Assembly: GCF_000177215.2 (NCBI RefSeq)
Contig: NZ_CM001369.1
Coordinates: forward strand, 1 to 64,000
Direction: 5' to 3'
From: Solidesulfovibrio carbinoliphilus subsp. oakridgensis
GTDB lineage: Bacteria; Desulfobacterota; Desulfovibrionia; Desulfovibrionales; Desulfovibrionaceae
DNA length: 64,000 nt
Part shown: one piece after another, positions 17,489 through 25,902 of the stretch
Layout of the letters: every line of letters starts with the position of its first letter
Numbering within the stretch: the stretch's first letter is position 1
Translations under genes and position numbers: made by a program
Notes under the pieces: model-generated
The model's input: the letters and a program-made list of their open reading frames with translations, nothing else
The model's database searches: none
Told to the model about the DNA's origin: nothing

Positions 17489-18517
17489 TCAGGCAAACGA
17501 GGACCCCAGCCCCTGTTTGCCGTCCACGCCGTCGGTGCCATAGATGTACTGCAGGGCCAGGACATCGTATTCCTGGTAATGATTGTACTTCGCAATATAC
17601 TCCTGGGTGGTGCCCGGGGTATAGGTATAGGACATGATGGTGTTTTCCATCGTATCCAGAGACGACGGGAGGGTGATGCTGCCTTCAAACGGATGCTTGA
17701 GCCCCACGGCATGGCCGATTTCATGAATAACGACCTGGTACCAGCTGTCCGTCGAGGGATTATACGTGTGGTACTGGTCGTTATCGATGAAGACTTCGGA
17801 AACCACTTTCCCATTGTAGGAGGAAGGATAATAGGCCTCGCCGGCCACGCCCGGATCGAGATTGGCCGTTCCGAACAGAATGTTGGCCGCGCTCGCGTCC
17901 GTGGTCTGCACGAAGGTGAGGCCTGTTATCTTGGCGCAGTCGCCCAGGGCCGTGGCAACGGAATTCCGTTCGGCCTGGTCCATGGCGGCAAAGTTCACGG
18001 GATCGAAGGACAACACATCGTCGCTCGGGCTTTGCATGAAGGCGTAATAAATGATCGGGCCGGGATTGTCGTTTAACGTCGTGGAACCGTAGGTCAGGGC
18101 GCCGATGATTGGATCCGACGCGGCGCTGCTGAAGGCATCGGCATTGCTGGACGCCTTGGGGGTCAAGCCTTCCTTTTTCCCGTACAGGAGATAATGATCC
18201 ACAGGATCGAGATTGCTGCCTTGAAAGGCTTCGGCCACTTGGGCGGCCGTCCAGTCGGTCCGGCCACCGGTGTGGTTCGTGTTGAGTTGCGTGGCCTTGT
18301 CCTGGTAGTATTTTCTGGTATTGAAATTTCGATTGGCATCGACGTCGATCTCGAAGGCGCTGTATTTAATATAATTCTCTTCCGGCGTCTGGCCGGCCGC
18401 TACAATGGCCTGCTTGGCGGTCTCGGCATTCCAATCCGTTTTCCCTCCGATCTGGCGGGCATTCAACGCATCGGCCTTGGAAATCAAAAAGAAGGATTCG
18501 TCAAACCAGTCCGCCAT
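17489..18517 (-). CDS. serralysin-type (M10) zinc metalloprotease, predicted type I substrate without RTX repeats
   Basis: The 342-aa protein carries the metzincin site HEIGHAVGLKHP (His265, Glu266, His269, His275) and the Met-turn MSY at 295-297, as in serralysin and ZapA. There is no Sec signal peptide, which fits export by the adjacent ABC/HlyD pair. Two features are odd. The C-terminal GGxGxDxxx calcium-binding repeats of serralysins are absent and the protein ends about 45 residues after the Met-turn. The N-terminus has two copies of a roughly 45-residue module (about 12-52 and 72-112), each with LN, GG[KR]TDW and a following helix. GGAGGG lies 5 nt before the ATG. Targets are unknown. 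Confidence 0.88.
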   Translation of the reverse strand: MADWFDESFFLISKADALNARQIGGKTDWNAETAKQAIVAAGQTPEENYIKYSAFEIDVDANRNFNTRKYYQDKATQLNTNHTGGRTDWTAAQVAEAFQGSNLDPVDHYLLYGKKEGLTPKASSNADAFSSAASDPIIGALTYGSTTLNDNPGPIIYYAFMQSPSDDVLSFDPVNFAAMDQAERNSVATALGDCAKITGLTFVQTTDASAANILFGTANLDPGVAGEAYYPSSYNGKVVSEVFIDNDQYHTYNPSTDSWYQVVIHEIGHAVGLKHPFEGSITLPSSLDTMENTIMSYTYTPGTTQEYIAKYNHYQEYDVLALQYIYGTDGVDGKQGLGSSFA

Positions 18518-18744
18518 TTGTCCCTCCGGATCGGTCGGCTCTTTCTTGTGAAAAACATTTCCATTGCATTGGCATGCCGTTGCGGGAAGCGAGGAGGATC
18601 GGTAACACCACTTCCCTTTCCACGTTTTCTTTTGGAAACGTCCTAGGCCTGTTTCCGGCAGCAGTAGCCAAATTATTTTTCTTGATCAAGAACGCTGTGG
18701 TCCTGTCCTTTTCCCGTGGCCAACCGGTCAGGAAACACCGGCCG
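18518..18744. promoter_or_regulatory. upstream region of the metalloprotease with a 14-bp palindrome
   Basis: This AT-richer gap precedes the metalloprotease. TTCTTGATCAAGAA (18679-18692) is a perfect palindrome followed on the minus strand by an A/T-rich stretch. It is a plausible operator or promoter element for the protease or the secretion genes. No gene is visible. Confidence 0.4.
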
Positions 18745-20139
18745 TCAAGGCCCGGGGCTCCCGTCCCCCCCGGGGCTCGTCCGGTACTGTTTCATCCACC
18801 GGCTTTTGAGCCACTGTTCCCTGGGTCCCCCCACGTAACCGACCATGGCCGCTTGGAGGGCCTCCGGGGAAAGGCCGGCCCGCCAGGCCTCGTACTGGGC
18901 CTGCTCCGCCCGCTGGCGGGTGGCGGCAAGCTTTTTGGCCGTCTCCTCGGCGTCGAGCAGGGCCTGCTCCTCCGGGGAAACGTAGCCCGGCGGCTTGCGG
19001 TAATAGCCGGTCCTGGCCAGGGACCGGAACACCCAGGAGCAGGGATCGGCCACGGGAACGCCGTTTTTGTCGAGCATCTTCCCGTGCTCCAACTCCCACT
19101 CCGCATGGTGCAGGCCCTGGACGACCTTGTCCGGCCCGGTCCCGAGTTCGGCCAGGGCCAGGACGATCTGGTCGACCTGGGGGACGCCGAAGCCGTGGCG
19201 GGCCAGGTGCGGCCAGGTCAGCTGGATCCGCTCTTGAGAGATAGATAGATTCTTCTTTCTATCTATCTTCATAACCGGCCTTTGGTCTGTCCGGTCGGTC
19301 TGTCCGGTTGGTGTGTCCGATCGGTCTGTCCGATCGGTCTGTCCGGTCCCTTGGCCGAGCTCGAAAAAGGCGAAGGCCAGGGCCCGGGTGTTCCCCTGCC
19401 ACCAGTCGTTTTTTTTGAGGATGCCAACGGCTTCGAACTTGCGGATCACCGCCCGGACCGTACCCCGTGGAATGCCGATTTCATTGGAAATAACGTCGTA
19501 GGTGGTGACGTGGGAACCGTTTATCTGGAAGTAGCGGTAGACTGCGGCCTGGGCCGGCGTGGCCAGGGGGGAACGGGGGGTGAGCTTGACCCTGGTGGGG
19601 GCCTTTGGGGGCCTTCCTCTGTCCGGTACGATTGTCCGGTCAGTCTGTCCGGTTGGTCTGTCCGGTACGACTGTCTGGTCGGACAGTCCGATCGGACAGT
19701 CCGGTCTGTCTGTCTGTCCGGTCTGTCTGTCCGGTTGGTCTGTCCGATCGGACACACTAACCGGACAGACAGACCGGACAGACCCATCGGACAGTCCGGT
19801 TGGTCTGTCCGGTTGGTCTGTCCGGTACGACTGTCCGGTACGACTGTCCGGTTGGTTGGTCCGGTTGTTGTGTCCGGTCAGTGTGTCCGGTTGGTCTGTC
19901 TGGTTGGTCTGTTCGGTAGAAGTGTCCGGTTCGAGTGTCCGGTTGGTCTGTCCGATCGGTCTGTCCGGTTGGCCGGTCCGCCCGGCCGGGGTCAGGCCGG
20001 CCTTTTTCCGGGCAGCTTCTTCGTACTTGCGGGCATTGTCCTCGATTTCAGCCAGAAGGACCGCGTGTCCCGCCCCCTTGGACATCGTTGCCTGCGCCGA
20101 GGCGATGATCTGGTCGCGTAGGGTCAGACGGCGGGCCAT
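18745..20139 (-). CDS. ParA-partner winged-helix protein with repeat-encoded linkers (module 1)
   Basis: The 464-aa protein has five parts: a basic N-terminus (1-53, starting MARRLTLRDQ), a Thr/Asp/Gln/Pro/Arg-rich tract (54-173), a winged-helix domain (about 194-260; VISNEIGIPRGTVRAVIRKF is the helix-turn-helix), a second short tract (264-286) and a C-terminal domain (about 300-450) containing HHAEWEL, DPCSWVFRSLARTGYY and GYVSPEEQA. The low-complexity tracts are translations of a 13-bp DNA repeat read through all three phases, so the peptide repeats every 13 residues. Four copies are inverted and read as SVRSVCPVSVS. The gene follows parA by 4 bp, with AGGAG overlapping the parA stop. It is most simply a centromere-binding (ParB-analogue) protein; a replication initiator is the alternative. 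A paralogue starts at 62816. Confidence 0.82.
   Translation of the reverse strand: MARRLTLRDQIIASAQATMSKGAGHAVLLAEIEDNARKYEEAARKKAGLTPAGRTGQPDRPIGQTNRTLEPDTSTEQTNQTDQPDTLTGHNNRTNQPDSRTGQSYRTDQPDRPTGLSDGSVRSVCPVSVSDRTDQPDRQTGQTDRPDCPIGLSDQTVVPDRPTGQTDRTIVPDRGRPPKAPTRVKLTPRSPLATPAQAAVYRYFQINGSHVTTYDVISNEIGIPRGTVRAVIRKFEAVGILKKNDWWQGNTRALAFAFFELGQGTGQTDRTDRSDTPTGQTDRTDQRPVMKIDRKKNLSISQERIQLTWPHLARHGFGVPQVDQIVLALAELGTGPDKVVQGLHHAEWELEHGKMLDKNGVPVADPCSWVFRSLARTGYYRKPPGYVSPEEQALLDAEETAKKLAATRQRAEQAQYEAWRAGLSPEALQAAMVGYVGGPREQWLKSRWMKQYRTSPGGDGSPGP
19288..19347. repeat. 13-bp tandem repeat cluster, module 1, distal block
   Basis: Five copies of TGTCCG(G/A)T start at 19288, 19301, 19314, 19327 and 19340, each exactly 13 bp apart with a YGGT(C/G)-type spacer. 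They lie inside the winged-helix gene, between the regions encoding the winged helix and the C-terminal domain. Confidence 0.92.
19620..19969. repeat. 13-bp tandem repeat array, module 1, main block, with an inverted segment
   Basis: About 24 direct copies of (T/A)GTCCGRT start every 13 bp from 19620 to 19962, with one 4-bp slip near 19711-19715. At 19747, 19760, 19773 and 19786 four copies occur in the opposite orientation (ATCGGACA or ACCGGACA), again 13 bp apart. Junctions such as TGTCCGATCGGACA are palindromic. The array keeps the host reading frame open even though 13 is not a multiple of three. It is a candidate centromere or iteron site. Confidence 0.93.
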
Positions 20140-20143
20140 GGGG

Positions 20144-20917
20144 CTACTCCTGGAACATGTCCAGCAATTCGAGGGCGAGTTTGCGGAACTTGATGGTGGC
20201 CGTGGCCTTGGGGGCCGCCCGGATCACCGTCTGGCCCAGGGCTTCGGCCTGTTTGACCGCCGTACACCGGGGAATCATCGTGTCAAAGACGAGCCCCGGA
20301 TAGTTGATCATGGCGCTGGTGATAAAGGCCCGGTCCACGCCCTCCCGGCGATCTATCTGGTTGAGGACGAGCCGTAAAAAGCGCAGACTGGGATTGAGCG
20401 ACTCTTGAACGTATTTGATCGTGTTGATGGTCCGGTCGAGACCGACGGCCGCATACTTGGATCCGCCGGTGACGGGGCAGATGACGAAATCGGCCGCCGT
20501 CATGGCCTGCAAGGTGAATAGGCCCAGGTTCGGCGGACAATCGATGATCGTGAAATCATATTTCTGGTTGACGTAGTCGCGCAGACGCTGTTGTAAAAGA
20601 CTGTATCCCCTGTCCTCCCTGGCCATAAAGAGCGGCTCCAGGCCGCCGGAGTCCTCGGTATTGGGCAGAAAGAAAAGACGGTCGTAGGGCGTCGGATAAA
20701 TGCATTTGCCTGGATCGAGTCCGTCGCCGTCCAGCAGTTCGTAAAGCGTCTCGTCAGGGACCTGCTGGAAGAAATTCGACGTGGCGTTGCACTGGTTGTC
20801 CATGTCCACGATCAGGACATCGGATCCCCTATTGGTCAGTGCATGGCCCAGATTGACCGTGATAGTCGTTTTCCCGACACCACCCTTGTTATTGACGACG
20901 GCGATGATCTTCCCCAT
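20144..20917 (-). CDS. parA: ParA-family partition ATPase (module 1)
   Basis: The 257-aa protein is a small ParA/Soj-type ATPase with no N-terminal DNA-binding extension. The deviant Walker A is NNKGGVGKTT (residues 9-18), A' is VLIVDMDNQCNAT and Walker B is FTIIDCPPNLG. Such ATPases form ATP-dependent dimers on DNA and move cargo bound by a partner protein. ATG 20917 has GGAGG 7 nt upstream; the frame continues 37 codons further but those residues do not belong to the family. The partner gene starts 4 bp downstream. It is clearly related to the second ParA at 62007 in length and motif order. Confidence 0.93.
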   Translation of the reverse strand: MGKIIAVVNNKGGVGKTTITVNLGHALTNRGSDVLIVDMDNQCNATSNFFQQVPDETLYELLDGDGLDPGKCIYPTPYDRLFFLPNTEDSGGLEPLFMAREDRGYSLLQQRLRDYVNQKYDFTIIDCPPNLGLFTLQAMTAADFVICPVTGGSKYAAVGLDRTINTIKYVQESLNPSLRFLRLVLNQIDRREGVDRAFITSAMINYPGLVFDTMIPRCTAVKQAEALGQTVIRAAPKATATIKFRKLALELLDMFQE

Positions 20918-21190
20918 GGGACGCCTCCTGCCTTTCTTCCTTCGCCCGATATCATGCGATAACCAAGGGTGGCAATAGGCTGTGGTCCTAAACAAACCCA
21001 AGGAAGCCTTCTGTCCCAAGGAGAGCATGGAGCCAAAAAGCTTCCATTGCAGGGGAAGATGCCCGGATTGTTTCCTTCCTCGGGAACTTGGCCCGGAGCC
21101 GTGGTCCGGGGGCGCTGCGGGCCGGGACCCACGCTTTGGCTTTCGGTCCTGTTCTTGCTAAAGCTTGGCCCGGCACGGAAGGGGGTCTTC
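20918..21190. promoter_or_regulatory. divergent region between parA (module 1) and the CDP-alcohol transferase gene
   Basis: The 273-bp gap must hold the leftward parA promoter and the start of the rightward glycan cluster. Unlike module 2, it carries no copies of the local tandem repeat. No clear promoter hexamers are visible. Confidence 0.35.
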
Positions 21191-22399
21191 ATGCACGCAC
21201 GCACCGCAGCCGACAGGCTCGCGGCCGTTCTCGCCAAAACGCCCAGGGAACACGACCGCGTGGTCTTTGTCGGCCGTTCGAGCGGCCTTTTCATCGACAA
21301 CGGCAAATACGCCTTTCTCCATGCCCAGCGCCACGCGCCGCACCTGCGCACTGCCTTTATGACCTTCGAGCCGGCCCCGGCCAAGGCCCTGCGGGCCCAC
21401 GGCCTGCCGGCCTTCTGTTTCACCGATGCCGAGGGCCCGGCCGAGCTTGCCCGGGCCGGCATCGTGGTGTCCGACGATTTCTGGTGGCGGATCAAGACCA
21501 CGGCCCCGGACTGCACCAAGGGGGCCTTCATGGTCCAGCTGTGGCACGGCATTCCGCTCAAGGCCATCGGCTTTCCGGAAATCCGGTCCTCGGTGAACAT
21601 GAACCCCCAAAAGGCCGAGGAACTGACGCGCGGCTATTCCGGCTACGACGCCGTGCTGTCCACCTCGCCCTTTTTCTGTGAAAAGGCCTTTTCCCGGGCG
21701 TTTGCGGCCGACCGGTTCTGGAATCTCGGCTATCCCCGAAACGACGCCCTGCTTCGCGCCCCGGACCGAAACGACATGCTGAACGTGGACGGGGCCTTGT
21801 ACGCCGATCTGGTCCGGGCCCGGAAAAACGGCGACCGGCTGGTCTTTTACATGCCGACCTTCCGCGACACCGGCGGCAACGCCCTGAGCGCCGGGGCCCT
21901 CGATCCCCGGGCCATGGCCGCCTTTGCCCAGGCCAAGGGCATCCAGTTCGTGTGCAAGTTCCATCCGTACGAAGACACCCGGTTTGTCAGCACCCTGCCG
22001 CATTTCCGGTTTTGCGACGCCCACACCGATCCCTATCCCCTGCTGCAGCTGGCCGACCTGCTCATTACGGACTATTCCTCCATCTATTTCGATTTTCTGC
22101 TGACCGGCAAACCCGTGCTCTTTTTTCCCTACGATCTGGAAGACTACGTCACCCGGAACCGGGAGCTTCTCTTCGACTACGACTCCATCACCCCCGGGCC
22201 CAAGGTCCGCGATACCCCGGGCCTGCAGGCGGCCATGCTGGCGCTGCTCGACGGGAACGACCCCTTCCTGAAGCCGCGCCGGACCCTGGCCCGGCTGGCC
22301 TTCGCCCACCAGGACGCCGGCTCCGGCCAGCGCCTGGTCGACGCCCTGACCGCGGTTTCCCGGGAACTCGGCCGGGCCGCACCCTCCACGAACTCCTAA
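21191..22399 (+). CDS. CDP-glycerol glycerophosphotransferase family protein (TagB/TagF-like)
   Basis: The 402-aa GT-B protein shows family signatures: a glycine-rich N-terminal site (VVFVGRSSGLFIDNGKY), MVQLWHGIPLKAIGFP, the KFHPYED motif and LLITDYSSIYFDFLLTGKPVLFF. Relatives transfer glycerol-phosphate or other alditol phosphates from CDP precursors to teichoic acids or capsules. ATG 21191 has AAGGGGG 6 nt upstream; the frame is open further upstream but without family sequence. A sugar-phosphate cytidylyltransferase-like gene follows 15 bp later, so the pair probably makes and transfers one CDP-activated group. The alcohol itself cannot be deduced. Confidence 0.88.
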   Translation: MHARTAADRLAAVLAKTPREHDRVVFVGRSSGLFIDNGKYAFLHAQRHAPHLRTAFMTFEPAPAKALRAHGLPAFCFTDAEGPAELARAGIVVSDDFWWRIKTTAPDCTKGAFMVQLWHGIPLKAIGFPEIRSSVNMNPQKAEELTRGYSGYDAVLSTSPFFCEKAFSRAFAADRFWNLGYPRNDALLRAPDRNDMLNVDGALYADLVRARKNGDRLVFYMPTFRDTGGNALSAGALDPRAMAAFAQAKGIQFVCKFHPYEDTRFVSTLPHFRFCDAHTDPYPLLQLADLLITDYSSIYFDFLLTGKPVLFFPYDLEDYVTRNRELLFDYDSITPGPKVRDTPGLQAAMLALLDGNDPFLKPRRTLARLAFAHQDAGSGQRLVDALTAVSRELGRAAPSTNS

Positions 22400-22414
22400 C
22401 CACACGAGGCAGGC

Positions 22415-23089
22415 ATGAAAGCGGTCATTTTGGCGGCAGGCGTGGGCAGTCGGCTGGGGCGGCCCTTTCCCAAGGCCCTTTCCCCGCTGCCGACCGGCGA
22501 AACCATCATGGGCCGGCAGATCCGGATTCTCCGGGAAAAGGGCCTTCAGGAAATCATCGTGGTGGTGGGCTTCAAGATGGGCCTGCTCATGGAATACTTC
22601 CCGAGCGTCCTTTTCAAGTACAACCCGGAGTTCTACCTGACCAACACGTCCAAAAGCCTTCTTTGCGCCCTGGAGCACATCGACCGCGAGGACACCCTGT
22701 GGCTTAACGGCGACGTGGTCTTTGACGAGCAGATCATCGGCGACATCCTGGCCCGGGGTGGCAACGTGGTGGCCGTGGACCGGAAAAAGTGCGGGGACGA
22801 GGAAGTCAAATACCGCACCGACCCGCGCGGCCGGATCGTGGAGATCTCCAAGACCGTGGCCGAGCCCGAGGGCGAGGCTGTGGGCATCAACACCATCGGG
22901 GCCAATCACCTGGAAGCGTTTCGCCAGGCCCTTCGCGAATGCGCGGACAAGGACTATTTCGAGCGGGCCATGGAACTGGTCATCGGCCGGGGGGTGACCT
23001 TCGTGCCCATGGACGTTTCGGAATTCCGCTGCATCGAGGTGGATTTCGACGAGGATCTCAAAAACGCCCAGCAGATGTTTTTGCCCTGA
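22415..23089 (+). CDS. NTP transferase, phosphocholine/CDP-alcohol cytidylyltransferase-like (LicC-like)
   Basis: The 224-aa protein has the nucleotidyltransferase start MKAVILAAGVGSRLG with the P-loop-like GxGxRL, PKALSPL with the catalytic Lys, and NGDVVFDE as the metal-binding acidic site. Size and the absence of a C-terminal beta-helix match LicC-like enzymes that activate phosphocholine or related phosphates with CTP. Pairing with the upstream TagF-like transferase supports a CDP-alcohol product, though sugar-1-phosphate activation is possible. Confidence 0.85.
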   Translation: MKAVILAAGVGSRLGRPFPKALSPLPTGETIMGRQIRILREKGLQEIIVVVGFKMGLLMEYFPSVLFKYNPEFYLTNTSKSLLCALEHIDREDTLWLNGDVVFDEQIIGDILARGGNVVAVDRKKCGDEEVKYRTDPRGRIVEISKTVAEPEGEAVGINTIGANHLEAFRQALRECADKDYFERAMELVIGRGVTFVPMDVSEFRCIEVDFDEDLKNAQQMFLP

Positions 23090-23202
23090 GCCGCGGACGT
23101 CTGAGCGACTGGCCCCGTATTTGCAAAAGAATTCCGGCTTCTGTCCGCTTTTCCGCCTCCGGGCACGTTGGACGTTTTGCGGTTGTCTATGAGGAGCACT
23201 CG

Positions 23203-25902
23203 ATGGATCAGGCGCACCTTGCCCCGCCGGCCGACGCGCCCCCGTTTTTCAGCGTCGTCATCTCCACCTGCGAGCGCAAGGACACGCTCCTCGAGTGTCT
23301 GGACGCCCTGGCCCGGCAGAGTTTCCCGGCCAGCCGCCTCGAGGTCTTCGTCTGCGACGACGCCTCGACCGACGGCACGGCCGAGGCCGTGGCCGGCTGG
23401 TCCGGGCCGTTTGCGCCGGTCCACTGCCGCCAGGAGACCCGCCGGGGGCCGGGGCCGGCCCGCAACCGGGCCATCCGCCTGGCCCGGGGCGACTATCTCC
23501 TCTTTTTAAACGACGACGCCATCCTGCACCCCGAGGCCCTGGCCGTGCACGCCGCCTGGCACCGGCGGTTCGCCGGCAAAAAACTCAGCGTGGTCGGCCG
23601 GTTCCTGATGGACACGCCCTACGACCAGACCCTGTTCGGCTTTCTCCTCGACCACTCCTCCCTGTCGTTTCGCTTCCACGGCCTCGACTCGCCGGCTCTC
23701 TACGATTTCATGATGTTTTATACCTGCAACATCAGCGTGCCCCGGCTGGCGGTCCTGGAGGCCGGCCTTTTCGACGAGGATTTCGGGGCCCTGGCCCCGG
23801 ATCTCGGGGGCGGCAGCCCCATTCCCCTTGGCTGCGAGGACCTGGAACTCGGCTACCGCCTGGAGCGGATGGGCTACGGCGTGCTCTATGCCGCCAACTG
23901 CCTGGCCCGGCACCGGCACGACTTGCGGCCGGCCAACTTCTGCCGGACCCAGATCGGCCGGGGGGCCGGCGGGGTGTTGCGCATGGTCAAGCACCCGGCC
24001 ATGTCCGGCCATTACGACGCCATGACCCTCGGCGACGTGGCCCGGCTGCGGGAGAGCCTGCCCCGGCTCGAACCGGAGGCCGCGCGCCTGCAGGCGGCCA
24101 TCGAGGATCTTTGCCGGGCCTTTTTCGTGGATCCGGCCCTGGCCGGGGCCGCGCCGCCGCCGCTTTTCCCCCTGGCCGAGCCGGACCGGAACCTGACCCA
24201 CGGCCAGTGGCGGCTGCCCGAGGACACGGTCCGCCGGATTTTGGCCGCGGCCGCAAGGGAGCTCAAGGCCTTTTTGCCGGGCGGCGGCCCGGCCGGGCCG
24301 GACATTCTGGACGCGGTCTGCCGGGCCGGCATCCTCCTCAAGTGGCACTACGACACCGTGGGCGTGGTCACCTCCCCCTGGATCGAGCGGTTCGTGGCCC
24401 TGCGGGAGAAGGCCCGGGCGGCCCGGCCCCGGCCCGACGTGGCCGGGCTTTACGAGCGCTACCGGCGCGATCCCGGCAACGGCCGCACGGCCATGGACCT
24501 GGCCCGGGCCCTGCGCCAGGCCGGCCGGCCGGTGGAGGCCCGGCTCCTTTTGTCCCTCTACGTGGACCACCACCCCGGCGACGCCCATGCCCGGGCCATG
24601 CTGCGGCGCGGCTTCGACCACTTCGCCGAAGTCCACGCCGGCGGCCCGGCCAGCCCGGCCACCCGGCCGGACGGCCGGGGAAGGCCGCTTTTTTCCGTGG
24701 TCACCCCGTCCTACAACCAGGCCCGCTTCATCGAGGACACGATCCAAAGCGTGGTCCGCCAGGGCGTGGCCTCCTTCGAGCACATCGTCATGGACGGCGG
24801 TTCGACCGACGGGACCAGGGAGGTCGTGGCCCGCCATCCCCATGTCCGGTTCGTCTCCGAGCCGGACCGGGGCCAGACCCATGCCCTGAACAAGGCCCTG
24901 GCCCTGGCCCGGGGGGACATCGTCGCCTGGATCAATTCCGACGACTACTACGCGCCCGGGGCGTTCGCGGCGGTGGCCCGGGCCTTTGCCGCCGAGCCCG
25001 AAGTGGATATGGTCCTTGGCGGCTGTCTTTGGGTCTACGAGGGCACGGGCCGCTGCCGGCTGGTTTCCGGGCGCGACATGGCCTTGCGGGACATGCTGCG
25101 CTACTGGAACGACCTGACGCCGCCGCCCCAGCCGTCCCTTTTTTTTCGCCGCCGCCTGCTCGAGCGGGTGGGCTCTTTCGACGAGGGCCTGCACCTGACC
25201 ATGGATTACGATTTCTGGTTGCGGGCCGCAGCCCTCGGACCGATCCGGGGCCTGCCGGAGCTCCTCGCGGTCTACCGCTTCCACGGGGCCTCCAAAAGCG
25301 GCGACCAGGAGGACTGGCGGCCGTTTTACGCCGAATGGCACCAGTGTTACGAACGCCACCGCCAGGCCGATCCGGACCTCGCCGCCGGGCCGCTGCTCAC
25401 CGTGGCCCTGCCCTGGGGCGTGCCGTCCTTTGACGAGGAGGCCGGGCTGCGGGCCTTGCTGGCGCGGATTACGGGCGACAAGTTTCGGGACATGGAGGTG
25501 CTGGTGGTGGCCGGCGACGGGGTCCCGGTCCCGGAGGGACTTTTGGCCGGACTGCCGGTGGCGGTCCGGGTGGAACGGGCCGGCGGGCTGTCGCCGGACG
25601 GTTTCGTGGACCGGGCGGTGCGGGCGGCGCGCGGGCGCTTCGTGTGGTTTCCCCCGGCCGGGGCCGGCCTGGCCGGCAAGTGGTTCCTGCGGCCCTTAAA
25701 CGCCCTGCTCGACGATCCCGGCCTGGCCTCGGCCGAAATCGCCGCCGACCTGCCGCCCCACGGCTTCCTGCCTGGGGCGGGCGGCTGGAGCGGCCGGCGG
25801 TTTTACCGCACGGCCCCTGTCCGGGCCGGCCGGCCCAGGCCCGCCCCCGGGGAAACCGCCATGGACACCGCCACGCGCCAAAAGGCCGTAAACGAGCCAT
25901 GA
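23203..25902 (+). CDS. multidomain glycosyltransferase with two complete GT2 domains and a degenerate third
   Basis: The 899-aa protein has a first GT2 domain (about 15-270; VVISTCERKDT, CDDASTDGT, LFLNDDA, and CEDLELGYRL as the acceptor-side acidic motif). A helical region follows (about 280-490, with a TPR-like stretch near 420-470), then a second GT2 domain (about 497-720; VVTPSYNQARF, MDGGSTDGTRE, INSDDYY). The last 150 residues resemble a truncated GT2 without a DxD. Such chains often add two successive sugars. ATG 23203 has GAGGAG 7 nt upstream; the longer upstream reading overlaps the previous gene and is rejected. Confidence 0.88.
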   Translation: MDQAHLAPPADAPPFFSVVISTCERKDTLLECLDALARQSFPASRLEVFVCDDASTDGTAEAVAGWSGPFAPVHCRQETRRGPGPARNRAIRLARGDYLLFLNDDAILHPEALAVHAAWHRRFAGKKLSVVGRFLMDTPYDQTLFGFLLDHSSLSFRFHGLDSPALYDFMMFYTCNISVPRLAVLEAGLFDEDFGALAPDLGGGSPIPLGCEDLELGYRLERMGYGVLYAANCLARHRHDLRPANFCRTQIGRGAGGVLRMVKHPAMSGHYDAMTLGDVARLRESLPRLEPEAARLQAAIEDLCRAFFVDPALAGAAPPPLFPLAEPDRNLTHGQWRLPEDTVRRILAAAARELKAFLPGGGPAGPDILDAVCRAGILLKWHYDTVGVVTSPWIERFVALREKARAARPRPDVAGLYERYRRDPGNGRTAMDLARALRQAGRPVEARLLLSLYVDHHPGDAHARAMLRRGFDHFAEVHAGGPASPATRPDGRGRPLFSVVTPSYNQARFIEDTIQSVVRQGVASFEHIVMDGGSTDGTREVVARHPHVRFVSEPDRGQTHALNKALALARGDIVAWINSDDYYAPGAFAAVARAFAAEPEVDMVLGGCLWVYEGTGRCRLVSGRDMALRDMLRYWNDLTPPPQPSLFFRRRLLERVGSFDEGLHLTMDYDFWLRAAALGPIRGLPELLAVYRFHGASKSGDQEDWRPFYAEWHQCYERHRQADPDLAAGPLLTVALPWGVPSFDEEAGLRALLARITGDKFRDMEVLVVAGDGVPVPEGLLAGLPVAVRVERAGGLSPDGFVDRAVRAARGRFVWFPPAGAGLAGKWFLRPLNALLDDPGLASAEIAADLPPHGFLPGAGGWSGRRFYRTAPVRAGRPRPAPGETAMDTATRQKAVNEP

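Noticed and set aside
19620-19969. CRISPR array
   Set aside because: The unit is 13 bp, contiguous and without unique spacers, and no cas genes are present.
19282-20121. Open frame on the plus strand through the repeat array (Val-Cys-Pro-Val-Gly-Leu-Ser-rich)
   Set aside because: A 13-bp repeat without stops opens several frames on both strands. Only the minus frame includes a winged helix and the C-terminal domain shared with module 2.
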